From Ophiostoma sp. CBS 140.51 (lineage: Eukaryota; Ascomycota; Sordariomycetes; Ophiostomatales; Ophiostomataceae), in assembly GCA_029298735.1 (NCBI GenBank), contig JANSLP010000052.1, positions 89,080 through 153,079 on the forward strand: 64,000 nt of DNA, written 5' to 3'. A program made the position numbers and the translations under genes. The notes under the pieces are model-generated. The model worked only from the letters and a program-made list of their open reading frames with translations. It had not been told where the DNA came from and ran no database searches. Below, piece by piece: positions 43,901 to 56,251 of this stretch; position 1 is the first letter of the stretch; every line of letters starts with the position of its first letter.

Positions 43901-44677
43901 ATCTCACTCTCTTTCTCTGTTTCCCATCTGTCTCTCATTACTCCTGCGTTTGTTGTTGTTTCTCATATTTTGTCTCTCATTATATCCTTTTCATTTACTC
44001 TGCGACTTGTCCTATTTCAATACTGTTTCCTATCTTCTTTTCTTCTGTTTCTTTCAATATTGGGGGGGGGGGGGTTTGCAGGCAATTCAAAGTGCCGCTG
44101 GCGGGATATTTTATACGGTTCACACAAAAGGGACTAGAAGCGTTGAGACGCTACAAATTTCACACACAAGATTCCATTTCATTTTTTTGTGCACACGCAG
44201 CAATGCAGTGCGATGAGACTCAAAGTCTCAATGGTTTCTTACCTTATTTTTCTCTGAGATTTTTCCCCCGTATTATCTTCTCCTTATTCTCTGGGCTTCT
44301 TGAAAGGCAACAGGACCTAAAATAGCTAGGGCTTTTTACAGATTTACTTTCATCTGCCTCTATTTTGTATATAGGCGTCGTTTGACACGAATACATCACT
44401 TTGTGCTATCCATTAAAACTCGCATACTTTTTATATCGTTGTGTCAAGATATGTGAGACGACAAGTGAGTTTCTTGGATGTAGACTGTCGTTGTAGTTCC
44501 TGGGTGGCAAGCCCCACCAAGGCTCTGCATGCGACTTCCCGTTTTAGGCGCTTTTCTTTGGCAAGGCTAAAGCTACCCCACGAAAAGCTTGTGAGCTTTT
44601 CACTCCCATCTAACGTTCGCGACTTTCATAAAGCAGGCTCTCTCTCTTTTGCACACACACACAAACACACACACCCC
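43901..44677. other. Intergenic, with a G13 homopolymer
   Basis: The 3' flank of the Num1/ApsA gene and promoter of the OTU gene. A run of 13 G at 44062-44074 stands in otherwise T-rich DNA. The OTU leader ends with a CACACA run before CCCATGGAG. No gene is seen. Confidence 0.5.
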
Positions 44678-45622
44678 ATGGAGTCCATCGACGAGATCCA
44701 GGCCCGCCACCGGCGCGAACTAAAGGACCTGCAGGGCCGCATCACCAATAAGAAGAAGAATGCGACAAAAAAGACACGCAAAGGCGTCAATGACGAATGC
44801 GCCGCCATGGAGCAGGCCATGCGCGAGAAGCATCAGGCGGAGTTGTCTGCAGCAAACGGCGGCGGCGCTGACGCCGAAGGAGACGCCGAAGGCGGGGAGG
44901 AGGAGGAGCCACAGACCGTCGGCACCGTCACGACACAGCTGGCCGACACGTCAATAGCAAACGATACGCCCAAGGATACAACACAAGAACCAACACCAGG
45001 GAAGAAAAGAAACCGGCAAAAGGAGCGGCTGGCGCGTCGTGCTGCTGAGCAGGAAGAGCTGGCCGCCAAGGCCGCCGACGAGGCCAGCCACATGGTTGAC
45101 CACGCCGCCGTCGAGCGCGCCACGATGCTGCCCTTGATTTCTAAGTCGGGCCGCGTCGAGCACCTGATCCGCTCCGATGGGCACTGTCTGTTTTCGGCCG
45201 TGGCGGACCAGATGGCAGGGGTGGGAAAGTCTGTGAAACTCACGAGTGCAGACGAAGAGCTGGACGCCTTTCGGGCGGTGCGGCACACGGCAGCGCGGTA
45301 CATGGAGGCACACCCCGACGACTTTGCTCCCTTCTTGCTAGCATCAGAAGACGGCACGGATCTGGATACACATATTGCACAGATCCGCGACACGGCGGAA
45401 TGGGGCGGGCAACTGGAGTTGTCGGCGCTGGCGAGCGCGTACGATGTCAACATCCGGGTGCTGCACGACGGGCGGAGCGAATTGATTACGCCGGCTGGGA
45501 CAGCCGACGAGGGTGAAGGCGAAGGAAGCGAAAAGCGGCCAACACTGTGGCTGGTGTACTACCGGCACGGCTTCGGTCTGGGCGAGCACTACAACTCGCT
45601 ACGGGCCAAAGCGGCAGCATGA
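44678..45622 (+). CDS. OTU-family cysteine protease (deubiquitinase), OTU2/OTUD6-like
   Basis: Encodes 314 residues in one exon. The N-terminal half is charged and helical (RHRRELKDLQGRITNKKKNATKKTRKG, then KKRNRQKERLARRAAEQEEL), as in yeast Otu2 and animal OTUD6. The OTU domain (about 155-312) has the catalytic Asp-Gly-x-Cys, SDGHCLFSAVADQ (D167, C170), a WGGQLELSALASAYDVNIRV central motif and the catalytic His in GLGEHYNSL (H304). Otu2/OTUD6 enzymes associate with ribosomes and trim ubiquitin from ribosomal proteins; this role is from family knowledge. The ATG at 44678 (CCCATGGAG) has a strong context; the upstream open frame is non-conserved leader. Confidence 0.92.
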   Translation: MESIDEIQARHRRELKDLQGRITNKKKNATKKTRKGVNDECAAMEQAMREKHQAELSAANGGGADAEGDAEGGEEEEPQTVGTVTTQLADTSIANDTPKDTTQEPTPGKKRNRQKERLARRAAEQEELAAKAADEASHMVDHAAVERATMLPLISKSGRVEHLIRSDGHCLFSAVADQMAGVGKSVKLTSADEELDAFRAVRHTAARYMEAHPDDFAPFLLASEDGTDLDTHIAQIRDTAEWGGQLELSALASAYDVNIRVLHDGRSELITPAGTADEGEGEGSEKRPTLWLVYYRHGFGLGEHYNSLRAKAAA

Positions 45623-45906
45623 GGAGGGGTTGAGTTGTGATTTGGTCTTTCTTTCATCTCACTTTGTCTTTGACCAGTTGGTTCATTGAATAGATATCTG
45701 GCGTCTAGGCACTGCATTGCATTTCATACAAACGACATACATGAACAAAACAAATAAATTCATAAAGCAGAAGCAAAAGCAAAAGGAAAAGCAGAAAGCA
45801 AGAACAACCGGGATAAAGCAAACCCATCTAATACATATATGATCCCACCATGTGACTGTTTCGCCCTTCTCATAATATTACGCCCGCCGTTAATGACACT
45901 TGCCAT

Positions 45907-48189
45907 TCAGTAAGGCAACCTAGACTCACTTCCATAGCCTGGACTTGTTGGCACGACATCCTTGACTGGATGCAAGAACATGGCTGGCAAACATGGCCGC
46001 CCGTGCGCCATCTCCCACTCTAGACCACCGACCCCATTGTCCTCGTATCCCACCCAGTTGCTGTACATCCGCTGTGGTGGTTCAGCGCGGTAGTACCAAG
46101 TGGTGCCACGGAACCGGCCTTCCCGTCCCCAGCCCATGGCACTGTCAGGGCCACCCGACGAGCCACCGCGCGGTCCATTGTTGAACCAGCGCGCAAGCCG
46201 CTCTGGTGCCCATGGTCGGTCCATGAAAATGGGCATTGGTGCATACACGGCCTTGAGACCATGCAGCAGAGCTACCGTACCTGGTGCCATCTCGGACCCA
46301 ACGTGGTTCCCGCGTAAATCTTCGACGTGCATGATGTCGAGAAGGCGTCTCGAAAGACGGCATTGTGTCACGATGGCACCACGACGAGGAAGGGATTCAG
46401 AAGAGTGCTTGTCGTCGTTGTAGGACCATACCTGGCCGCCAAGTACCCAGCCGCTTTCTTTCGGGTCGAAAAGAGGTGACAATGTGATGAGATCAGCGTC
46501 TTCCCCGGCACCCCATTTGAACTTGTCGTCTTGAGGTGAGGCCGTAGGCGGCCGAGGGCCAATGGGATTGATAAAAGGCGTGTCCTTTGGAGGGCCCCAA
46601 ACTGGATTCTTCTTTGACATGGCCTCGACAGACTCTCGAAACTCGGTGTCGTAGCCGCCATGGAATTCGGGAATATAGTACCGTTCGTTGCGCTCCCAGA
46701 GTCCTCGACGTGGTTGGCGCCTGGCAAACTGCCCAATCTTCTCCAGCATGTCGTAGGCATGGCCTGTGATGCGAGCATCCATCTCCCAGTTCCAGACAAA
46801 CGAGAACTCGCGAAACTCTTGCATAAACTTTTGCACCGACAACCACTGCGCATTGTGGACGCTCGCTTCCCAATTTTTCTCGAGTTTGGGGTACGTCTCC
46901 TGCACAAAGTCGTCGTTCCACAGCAGAGTCATACCAATAAACTCTTTTGGTACAGACTCTTGGAGGTATTTTTCGTATGTCTGGTTGTCCCACAGGTTGA
47001 CGTTTTCGTCCTTGACATGCACAAGCAGGAACACTTGGTACTCGCCGCCCGACCGCAGGTTCAGCTCCGAGACGAGCGAACGGATGATATACCGGTCGTT
47101 TTCCGTGTATTTCTTGCCCGTGTACGACCGCAGAAGGATGGCCGTACGTTGCTCGTGGACTATTTTGCTCAGTTTCCGTTCACTTTCGCCGTCATTTGTC
47201 GTGTCGTCTCGAGAGTCAGAGGATGACCGTCGAAGCTTGTGATTTTGATTCGAACTGCTGCTGCTCTCGGCACCAGGAAGCACACCGTAGGCCGTTGTCA
47301 CTAGTTCGTTGGGTGGGCCGACAAGGTCGAAGCGTGCTTGGTTCCGGTCGACGCAGTTGATTTGCACATCGCCCCAGTCAATTGTATCGCGTGTGCCATC
47401 GGGCAGGGTGTAGATGCCGAGCCGAGTGTCTCTCTCGTAGCATAAATTCTGGTCAATGTCGAACAGATTGTAGCCACCAATACTTGGTGATGGGAAGCCA
47501 CTGGGAAGGCCCAAAAAGGCAGACACATCTTCAACAGGCCGGTCCAATGGTCCCTTGCAGGGCACATAGCGAGCCTTGCCGGACCGCCGCCATGACCACG
47601 AGTTGTAGTTCGGGTACGGGTCCACCTTGTATGGCTTTTCAGAACTAAAACTCGGTGCCGTCTTCCACTTTGTGAGCTTGACGGCGGTATTGCTCTTCTT
47701 GGCATCGTCGGGGAGGACGAGGTTCGAAAGCGTGCCGCCGTAGAGTTTGCCGGCGCCAGGTTGTCTACAAAGTTAGTCGATGTTCGTCATGAGAACCTCT
47801 CAAACAACACCATTGACTTACTTTCCAGCCTCACTGTATTCCCTGTCAAACTCTTGCCGGATCTCGTCGTCGCTTTTTCTCTGCGTGACATTGACGTCGT
47901 CAAAAGGCAGCTGGCTCTCATCGAAAATGTTGTTGTCCAGTCCCTGAATCTCGACACCGCCAAGTCGAAGCACAACACCGATGCCCTTGCCGTCCTTGAT
48001 GAGATCGGTTTTGCGGAGGGCCGACGCAAGGTGCCTAATATTGCTCCACGAGGCCATGAGGAAGTAGACCACGACGACCGAGAGGAGCAAGTACATGGTC
48101 TTGCGGGGCCGTGCAAAACCGGTCCACGACCGACCTCGGCCCATCTTGCCCATGGGCGAGCCGAGTCTCGAAAGACTGAGAGCGGCCAT
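45907..48189 (-). CDS. DUF3405 family protein, type II membrane, probable glycosyltransferase-like
   Basis: Joined exons 48189-47822 and 47764-45907 encode 741 residues; the 57-nt intron (GTAAGT donor, CTAAC branch, TAG acceptor) keeps the frame. A basic N-terminus (about 30 residues) precedes one membrane helix (about 31-48, TMYLLLSVVVVYFLMASW), giving type II Golgi-type topology. The luminal part has the family-typical words RTAILLRSYTGKKYTENDRYIIRSLVSEL, FLLVHVKDEN, SFVWNWEMDARITGHAYDML (an acidic WEMD motif), DADLITLSPLFDP and CRLSRRLLDIMHVE. The DUF3405 family is common in filamentous ascomycetes and its chemistry is not established to my knowledge. The DxD-like acidic motif and topology suggest a Golgi sugar transferase (inference). 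Confidence 0.85.
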
Positions 48190-49680
48190 GATATGTCGTT
48201 GGCCCTTTTGTTCGGAACTTTTGTTCAAAAACAAGAATATACTAGGGTGAAAAGGAGAGAAACAAAAAAGGGGAAACTTGTCAACGCAAGGCTGAATCCG
48301 AAATCAAGGCAATCCAAAGACAAGGATATATACGTCGCAGATGGCGAAACGAGAGAAACAAGAAAAAAGGGAGAGGGGAAAAGGAGAGACTGCCGGTTGG
48401 GGTGAGAGACAGAAATAACAGATGGCGAAGAACACAGAGAAGAGAGGTAAAGGGAGAGATCCAGAGACGAAAGGAAAACAGAACGAGAGATGCACAGAAC
48501 ACAAGATGGCAAGTAGCACCGTCTGACCTCATGGTGCCTGCCCATTAAAGAACGCGGACGAAAAAGGGCGACAAAGAGCCAAAAAGGCAGTTGCGCGACG
48601 CGACTTGGCCGAACCTGTCGAGTCGACGAGGGAAGGAGCATGTCACAGACAAGATGCCGGATCGGGAAGGCACGATCCAGCACTTTTGTGACCTTGTGCT
48701 CTTGTGCTCCTTCACCTTTCTTCCTATCTCGGAGGGCTTTCTCCTTCAACCTTCACTCAAAAAGAGCACATATATCTTGCAAGGGTCTTCGCCCTTTATT
48801 TTCGACCAACACCTCCTGGTCACCTCGCTCTCACTGTCCCGTTGGACACGCAGCACGTATCCGACGGGCTGTACGTGGGTCAGCACTGAGTACGCTTGTA
48901 CGGTGACCCCTTCATCTCACAGCTTGAGGCACAATGTCTTGGTAAACCAGCCATTGAAAGTCTTGGCCCGGTATAAGAGCACTTGTATTTCTTCGGACAG
49001 CAAAGCTTGGTCTTTCGTTATCGGTTTTCTGACTATCATGAGCCTGGCAAGGCTCCACGAACCCATCACTCAGTCGTCTGACGTGTCTTATGGACAGCCT
49101 CTGGCTTGCTCCAATTGGACACAGTTCACTCCATTTTGAGCTTGATCTAATTTGGTGGACGTAAAGACGAAATAAATGTGAATTTCGTTGCGGAGTTTTG
49201 AGATCCTTCAACCGTTGCTTGTTGGTGTAATGTTTCGTCGAAAATGTCTTTTCTTTGTTCCACATACAAATTCCACATACAAAAGCGGCCTAAATGTTTC
49301 CATAGGCCTGGCCCGTTTTGGCCTGGACCAGCCAGCCGGTGGCGCCTTCCTTGTCACCTGCAGGCAAGAAAGCTCTGGAAAAATACCCCGCGCCACCCGC
49401 ATTGGTGCTGCCTGCGCCTGCCACTCTGCCCAGCTTGGTGGAGACACAGCGTCATATTTGGGGCAGGAACACTTGCATGAGCTGTGGTATCGCCCCCTCT
49501 AATTACCATCGTCTTGTCTCTTGTCTTCAATCCTCTTTGTCCTTCCAATCTCGAGACTCCCACGACTTCATTTTCCAGCGACGACGACAACCCCCTCGAC
49601 ATCGGTCTCTCCTTGATACGCCCGTCGTTTGTCGACATTTCCTTCCTCCCACCTACTCTTCCGACCTACAAACCGCCACC
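48190..49680. other. Intergenic, divergent promoters of DUF3405 gene and IST1
   Basis: The 1.49 kb hold no credible gene. The DUF3405 side (48190-48560) is purine-rich on the plus strand, that is a pyrimidine-rich leader on the gene's strand. The IST1 leader is CT-rich then ends TACAAACCGCCACC before the ATG. Confidence 0.5.
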
Positions 49681-50826
49681 ATGCCTCCAGCAAATCTTGT
49701 GGTACGTTGTCTTCGTCTTGATTCTTCAACAACGTCTCTACCCCCTCTGTGTCATTTATTTATTTGTATTTATACGCCTATAATTCTGTGTCATTATCTC
49801 TAACAATACCAGACCAAGATCAAGGTCCAGCTCAAGCTCTCCATTGCGCGCCTGCGCATGGTGCAGCAACGCGACGAGGCCCTCGCCAAGGTGGCCCGCC
49901 GCACCATGGCCCAACTGCTCGACTCCGGCAAAGAAGACTCCGCCCGCATCCGCGTCGAGAACATTATCCGCTCCGACATTACCACCGAACTGCACGAGAT
50001 CCTGGAGCTGTACTGCGAATTACTTATTGCCCGCGCCGGCCTGCTCGACAGCCACACCTGCGACCCGGGTCTCGAGGAGGCCGTCAAGAGCATCATCTAT
50101 GCGGCGCCCAAGACGGAAATTAAGGAGCTTCAGGTCGTGCGCCAGCTGCTCGGCGAGCGCTACGGCAAGGAGTTTGTGATTGCCGCCATGGAGAACACGG
50201 ACAGTAAAGTGTCGCCCAAGGTCGTGCGCAAGCTGAGCGTGGTGCCGCCGAGCGACGAGCTGGTCAATGGCTACCTGGAAGAAATTGCGCGTGCATATGG
50301 TGTGCAGTGGCCGCGAGGGGCTGGTGGCGGCGAGGACCTGGGCGAGGCGCCGAGCCTGATTGACGACGACATTACGATTGCGGGTGGAGATGAGAATGGC
50401 GGTGATGATGACAAGGACGACGACGCCAACGGTGGCGGTGGAGGCAATCTCACACTACCTTCGACGCCGGGTAAGGCACCAGGCGCGGCGGCAGCGACGT
50501 CGGCCCGACAGGCCAAAACACAAGAAGAGCTGACCCGCGCCACGCCGCCCTCCAACGAGGTCTCCGACTCCCCGCCCCTGCCGCTGCAGGTCAACCCGCC
50601 GACACCCTCGACCGACAACATCCACCCCAAGGTCACACTCGACTCGCAGGAGCTGAAGCCGGCAGCATCCCCAACGGCGGCAAAGAGCAGCCCAGCACCA
50701 GCGGCCGCAAAACCGGCGCCAAGACCGTCGTTTGCTAACCCGGCACCCCGGACACTGGTCGCGAAGAAAAAGGATACCGTGGACGACGAGCTGGCGAGGC
50801 GGTTTGCCGAGCTGAAGCGGAGCTGA
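49681..50826 (+). CDS. IST1: IST1, ESCRT-III-associated regulator of vacuolar sorting
   Basis: Joined exons 49681-49701 and 49813-50826 encode 344 residues. Exon 1 is seven codons (MPPANLV), ending at GTACGT; the 111-nt intron has a TCTAACA branch and CAG acceptor. The Ist1 helical domain (about 8-180) is clear: TKIKVQLKLSIARLRMVQQRDEAL, VARRTMAQLLDSGKEDSARIRVENIIRSD, ELYCELLIARAGLL and YAAPKTEIKELQVVRQLLGERYG. A long disordered, Asp/Gly- and Pro/Ala-rich linker ends in a basic DELARRFAELKR helix, likely the MIM-type motif that binds MIT domains (Vps4, Did2). The protein controls Vps4 and ESCRT-III disassembly on endosomes. Convergent with AP-2 sigma, 355 bases away. Confidence 0.95.
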
Positions 50827-51181
50827 GGTGGTGATGGAGTGATGGGAGTGAGTAGAATCGTCATTTTGGTTCAAGCGTTGCTCTTATATTGCGTCGTATG
50901 TTTATGCATTGCCTTTCATATCCAGCTTTCAGATTAGAATCCATGTTTAATTTCATTATGCTTATTCTTTTTATGTGTTCATCACGGGCAACGTTTGTAT
51001 TGATATGTCCAGAAAGGAAGTAACAAGACTGGCCCTGTCCAAAACGCCTGCCAAAAAGAATATAAATGTCGTCTCAACGCAAAATTACAAAAGAAGTAAA
51101 GGAAGTACACCCAAACGCCGTATCGTATGCCGTTACATCACTGCCCTTTTTTTTTTCAGAAAGCTTAGCCTTGGGCACCCA
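50827..51181. other. Short intergenic between convergent IST1 and AP-2 sigma genes
   Basis: The 355 bases of 3' flanks, AT-rich, with a 10-T run at 51149-51158 next to the AP-2 sigma stop. No gene. Confidence 0.5.
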
Positions 51182-51684
51182 TCACTCCAGTTTATCCAAG
51201 TGCTCCAGTCGTGTGAGCACCACTTGCTTACTCGTCTCTTCGATTTCGCCCGCCAAAAACACCTCATCGAGGATCGCGTACACCTTGTAAAAGTTGAAGA
51301 CCAGGTCGAGCTCGCACACGTTGCCAAAGAAGGCATCGAGCACCTCGACAAAGAAATGGATCGCCTCGAGGTACGCCAGCTCGTTGTCGTTGGTGTCGAC
51401 GCACGCGCAAAAGAAGAGGCCTGCGTACCGCCGGTAGACGACCTTGTGGTTGCGGAACTCGACAAAGTTGCTCTGGTATTTCTGGTCGCGCGGAGCCACG
51501 AGACGATGGACCTCGCCCTTAACTTTGATCTTTTCGTCGTCTGTGTACGGCACGTACCATTTTGCCAACCGTGTCTTGCCTCTGGAGGTTGTGGTTAGTC
51601 TAGAGCTCTCGGTAGAGCATTGAGTGTTGCTGAAGATGGGGTTGATACTTACTGCCGGTTCTGGATGAGGATAAAGGAAAGCAT
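51182..51684 (-). CDS. APS2: AP-2 complex small subunit (sigma2)
   Basis: Joined exons 51684-51653 and 51581-51182 encode 143 residues, the exact family length. Exon 1 gives MLSFILIQNRQ; the intron (GTAAGT donor, CTAAC branch, CAG acceptor, 71 nt) splits the Gln codon. The longin-like fold is complete: GKTRLAKWYVPY, HRLVAPRDQKYQSNFVEFRNHKVVYRRYAGLFFC, LAYLEAIHFFVEVLDAFFGNVCELDLVFNFYKVYAILDEVFLAGEIEETSKQVVL. The residues that form the sigma side of the dileucine-signal pocket (VEF region) are present. It works in clathrin-mediated endocytosis at the plasma membrane, or in clathrin-independent roles reported for fungal AP-2. The long run given as family evidence should be read as consecutive short motifs. 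Confidence 0.96.
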
Positions 51685-53854
51685 GTCGGGCAACGGGTGG
51701 GCGGAAAGTCACGGAAGAAGAGGAGGGAAAGAGAAGGATGCGGTCAGAATGTAGTAGGATGCGATATAGAGCCCGCAAGGGGAGGAGACGAGATTGCGTC
51801 TGGTCGAGTTATGCGGCGCGGGTCTTTAAAAGGGGGAGGGGCAGTCGGACGGTCGGGTAGTTGTCGCGTTGGTCGTCGCCCTCGTCGTTGGAAAGGGGAA
51901 TGCTCTGCGACAGTCACCGTTGACAGTTTGGCGGAAGCTGTGTAGGGTGCTGTGATGTGTATGGCGTTGTCGTGAACCTCGTCACAAAAAAAGCGGTGTT
52001 GAAGAAAGGGGGGGACACCGAAAGGAGCGGCCGGCGGAAGCCAGCGGCAGAAAATAGCGGGTCACCACTATCGCCGCGCAAGCAACAGGTCCCCTGGAAA
52101 TCAATGCAGTCGCGCCTTCCCTCGTTCTGTTGTACCGATTGAATGACTAAGACTGACAGTTGCCCCTTTTGGACCTCTGTGTTCCTGGAACCGTCTGTTG
52201 TTGACTTCATCTATTTTTCCCCTATTCCGACTCGCTGAATAGTCTCATTTCTTTTTTGGTCTTTCTGCTTTTTTTGTCGCCCTGAACGTGCCTCATATCA
52301 AGACGGGACCCTGGACCCTATTGCCACCAATATTGCGGCCGGTGCGAGAGGATGCAGCGCGGGGCGCTTCTGTCAGGTACAGTCGAACAGCTGCAGCCTT
52401 TCTGCATATTGTCGAGATGCGTTCCATTTCCCCTTGCATGTTCTTTTCGTGTGTTCTTCTCTTTACAACAAAATTGCTTATTGACATACGCTGCCAATGA
52501 GAGTGGCCTACCGGGTGTGGGAGGCCAAGAAGACGGTCGCATCACTTCCCGAGCCCGCAAACCCACGAACACATGCGGGCTGCATTTACTACTTTGGGCG
52601 AGCTCTGCGAGAGAATCTCGAGATTTTGAAGATGCTAGCAAGGCACGACCGACCTCTTCATCACGGATGATCTTTCGGCCCATCTTGTCGATTTTTTGTA
52701 GATTCATCAGGGCACCAGCACGGTCGAGCTATGCGATCTCCAAACGCCCAGTGACCGGCGACCAAGTCCGGTCGATCAAGCCAAACGGTCACCCAGGAAT
52801 TCGCTTGCCTTCTGTGTTCCAGAGTTTGGTTCTCCCTTTTTGCAAAAGTCTCTCTCCTGGCCGTTGTGAAGAATTGATCGACAAAAGATCCCGTGACTTT
52901 GTCTCATCTCTGATCCGGAGAAAGAAGAGAGAAGAGACACAACCTCGAATAACCTCGTTCGACTTCTACAACCAACAGACTCTCATCTCCGCCGTTGATG
53001 CTCATCTCTTGATGCGAGCCTCTTGTGTTGCTTTCTCATTTTGCTTAATATCTGTTGCTCAAATTTCACCTTTGGTGCACTCGCTGTTGCGGCCATCACA
53101 CGTTTTGGTCCGTGGGTCTATAAGGCACAGCTTTGCGGCTAAAAGCAATCAATAAATTGCACACAGCAAACGTCAACAAGCAATGGTCCCTGAGCCGCGC
53201 AAAATGGGTTTCCAAAACAGCTGTGACCTGTTTTTTCTGTTTCTTCTTGTCCATCATTTGCATTATTCTCCGTCGGCCACTCTTTTGAACACTGCGTTTG
53301 TATGAAAATCTGCTCGTGATGGCCATCGCCAGATCCACAAATATTTATACGGCGGAGAGGCCCCGAGCCTCATCTACGTTTTGATCTTCCGTTGCCTTTT
53401 TCTCTTTGTTCTCTTTTTCCATGATTTTCTTGCTCACTACGCCTTTCTTTTTTTCAAACTCTGGCTCTTTTACAGACCAATTCGCTCCTTACCCTCATTT
53501 TTTGTCCTTCTTTTGCTCCTTCAGCCTCTGCCGATTACCTTGAGACAATCGTCCTAGTGGCTAACATCGCGGGTGATCCACTGATTTACATTCCTTACAA
53601 CCATCGCCAAACCCGTCTCAACGAACTCATAGGGCATAATTTGCTTTTATAAGTTCAAACGCTCCTTCAATATTCTTGATTTTTTATTCTTTCTTTTTAA
53701 ATTCATCTTTTTTCGCTCTCTTTAATTTTCATATCAGCTTCCTTTTATCCCGACTTGGCGATTCTCGGCATCACCATCGGTTCTTTTTTTGTTGCCTAAT
53801 ACGGTCGACTTACACCAACTTTCGACAGCGACAAATCAAGGGCACGACACAAAC
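51685..53854. other. Intergenic, 2.2 kb, chitinase promoter region
   Basis: An open frame of 267 codons at 52352-53155 lacks any domain and has the Ser/Arg/Phe-rich make-up of random frames, so I do not call it. From about 53330 the DNA becomes strongly T/C-rich. TATTTATA occurs at 53342-53349 and TTTTATAAG at 53644-53652, followed by the chitinase leader. Confidence 0.5.
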
Positions 53855-55341
53855 ATGAAGTCTCTCTCCGTTGCAGCCATCTTTTGGCTTCTTGCAACGC
53901 AGGTTTCGGCCGCACCTTCGCAGCTCAAGAACCGTGCTGCAGTTCTGAACCCAGCCCCCAACACTTGGCCCAACGCAACGACGCCAAGTTCGTCGGCATG
54001 CCGTGCCCGGTCGCCCACCAGCACCGGCTCCATCCCCAGCAGCACCGTCGTGCCCTCTGACAGTGGCTTCACGTCGGCACTGTACTTTACAAACGGGTAT
54101 GTTGACCTCTCCAAAATCCATGTCTGTGACGCCTACTTACAATATGTCAGCGGTTTGATTCAGCCAAACCAGCTTCCCGTCAGCAGCATCTCCCACGTCC
54201 TGTATGCATTCGCCAGCATCGCAAACGATGGTACAGTGTAGGTTTTGGTCATGAACTCCCCTTCAATTGTTTAGAAGGTTCTATGGACTGACCTTTTTAC
54301 AACAGATCCTCTAGCAGCGCCGCAGATGCTGGCTCGGCGTCCGGGATCGACTCGGTCGATGGCACAACAGGCATTGCAGCAGGTCATGTCGCGCAATTCT
54401 TCGCCCTCAAGCAGGCCAACCGCCATCTCAAGGTGCAGCTGTCTATTGGCGGTTATGGATCGGGCGATACTTTCTCGGCTGCCGCCTCGACGGAAGCAAC
54501 TCGCCAGCAGTTTGCCAACACGACTGTCCAGCTCGTGACTGACTGGGGCTTTGACGGTGCCGACATTGACTGGGAATACATTACAACCGCCAAGGACAAG
54601 GCCAACGCTGTTCTTCTGCTCAAGGCCACCCGTGAGGCATTCGATGCCTACGCCGCTCAGCATACCCCTGGCTACCACTTCCTCATCACTTTTGCCAGCC
54701 CCGCGGGTGCCGACCACTACCAGGCCATGAACCTCACTGCCATGGACAAGTACCTGGACGCATGGAACCTCATGGCCTACGACTACGCCGGCAGCTGGGG
54801 CACCACCGCCAGCCACCAGGCCAACATCTTTGCGAATCCCAGCGTCGCCAACTCTACGGTGGTCAACACCGACACCGTCCTGTCCTACTACTTTAGCCAG
54901 GGTGTCGTTCCGAGCAAGATCAACCTGGGTCTGCCGCTGTATGGCCGCTCGTTTGATGCTACGGCCGGCCTCGGTGACGCGTACAATGGCGTCGGCCCAG
55001 GCAACATTGAGCAGGGCGTGTGGTCTTACAAGAGCCTGCCGTTACCGGGCGCCTACGAAACGTACGACGACAAGGCTGTCGGTGCCTACAGCTACGACGA
55101 GACCTCACAGCAGCTTATTACCTATGACAACCCCGAGTCGGCCTTCAACAAGGCGCTGTACATTAAGCGGAAGGGTCTCGGTGGTGCCTTTTTCTGGGAG
55201 GCCAACGGCGACGCCGAGGACGAGCGCAGCCTTGTCAGCCTGTTCGCCAAGCAATTTGCGCAGCCGGCCAGCGGCGAGAACCTCCTCAGCTACCCGACGA
55301 GCAAGTACCAGAACATCCGGCAAGGAACGGCTACGTCGTAA
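53855..55341 (+). CDS. Secreted GH18 chitinase
   Basis: Joined exons 53855-54096, 54151-54237 and 54306-55341 encode 454 residues. A signal peptide (residues 1-19, ...ATQVSAA) precedes a Ser/Thr/Pro-rich linker of about 50 residues, then the TIM barrel: SALYFTNG, SHVLYAFASI, QLSIGGYG (S156, the SxGG strand), GFDGADIDWEY (D196, D198 and catalytic E200), LMAYDYAGSWG, LGLPLYGRSFD and a closing GAFFWEANGD. The 54-nt first intron has GTATGT and CAG and is a multiple of three, so the unspliced frame stays open, but removing it restores the family spacing. Fungal GH18 enzymes of this layout cleave chitin in the wall or in prey/host material. No chitin-binding module is visible. Confidence 0.93.
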
Positions 55342-56251
55342 GGTATTGTATCTTTTGCTATGATTTCTCTTTGTGTCTCTTTTCCTTTGTTTTATACCAA
55401 AAAATCAACCCCTGTTACTCGGTGGCCGTCTAGGCTTGGACGACACCGCTTTGTTTTTAGATTTGCATTTCACGTCCAGGATTGGGTAATATTTTGATTG
55501 TATTTCTTCGCGAGTTTATGATGTCTTTCCTCCTTTACTTCTCGTTTCAATTCTCTGCCTGCTGTACATCGCACAGGCTCAATTTTATTCCATTTTCACG
55601 TCCCGTTCTTTAGGTGGTCACGAGCCGTGCCTTTTCTGTATTTATCTATTTCGATATCTCGTATTTATGTATCTAATATGAGAAAAAAATAATTGCCACG
55701 ATCAATGTTGAAAGGGAACTGTGCTGTGTCCACGACTAAGACAATACTGTGCGGAATTGTGCATGTGTACATTTACACTGCCTTTGCACTGTATTTTTTA
55801 ATAGAGAGTAGGCACGTGACTTGCTTAAGTAAGGCATGCACTGCCCAGTGCCCACATTCCCGGCTGCCAGCCTTCTGTCTCCATTCCACATCCACGACCA
55901 AACCATCACCACATTTCCCCATCCCTGACGAACGGCATCGCGATAACGCCGACCCCGCGACTCCCGACTGCCTCTGTCTGTATTCTTTTAGTTTTCCTTT
56001 TTGGTTTCTTTCTTGGACCTTCTTTTTGGTTAGCCCACTTTATTCTTATCTGCTGTTATTTATTATCGGGCATTCCATTTGGCGCATCGCGACATTGCGC
56101 CGTGTAACGATACCGATTCCGCCGAACGAGAGAAGGGAACAGCTGCGTCCCTATCGTTGCGATCTAGTCGACCCCCTCCGTCAGAGACGACCCTCCCACC
56201 GGCGAAGCCCGCTTTGACCACGCGCTCACCGCGCGTCCAACAGCCGTCATC
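55342..56251. other. Intergenic, SPT3 promoter
   Basis: The 910 bases between the chitinase and SPT3: AT-rich 3' flank to about 55690, then CT-rich leader. No gene is seen; the short frames in 55690-56220 have no protein character. Confidence 0.5.

Noticed and set aside
52352..53155. A 267-codon open frame between the AP-2 sigma and chitinase genes
   Set aside because: No domain, no membrane pattern, random-looking composition rich in Ser/Arg/Phe, poor start context, and it lies in promoter-type DNA.
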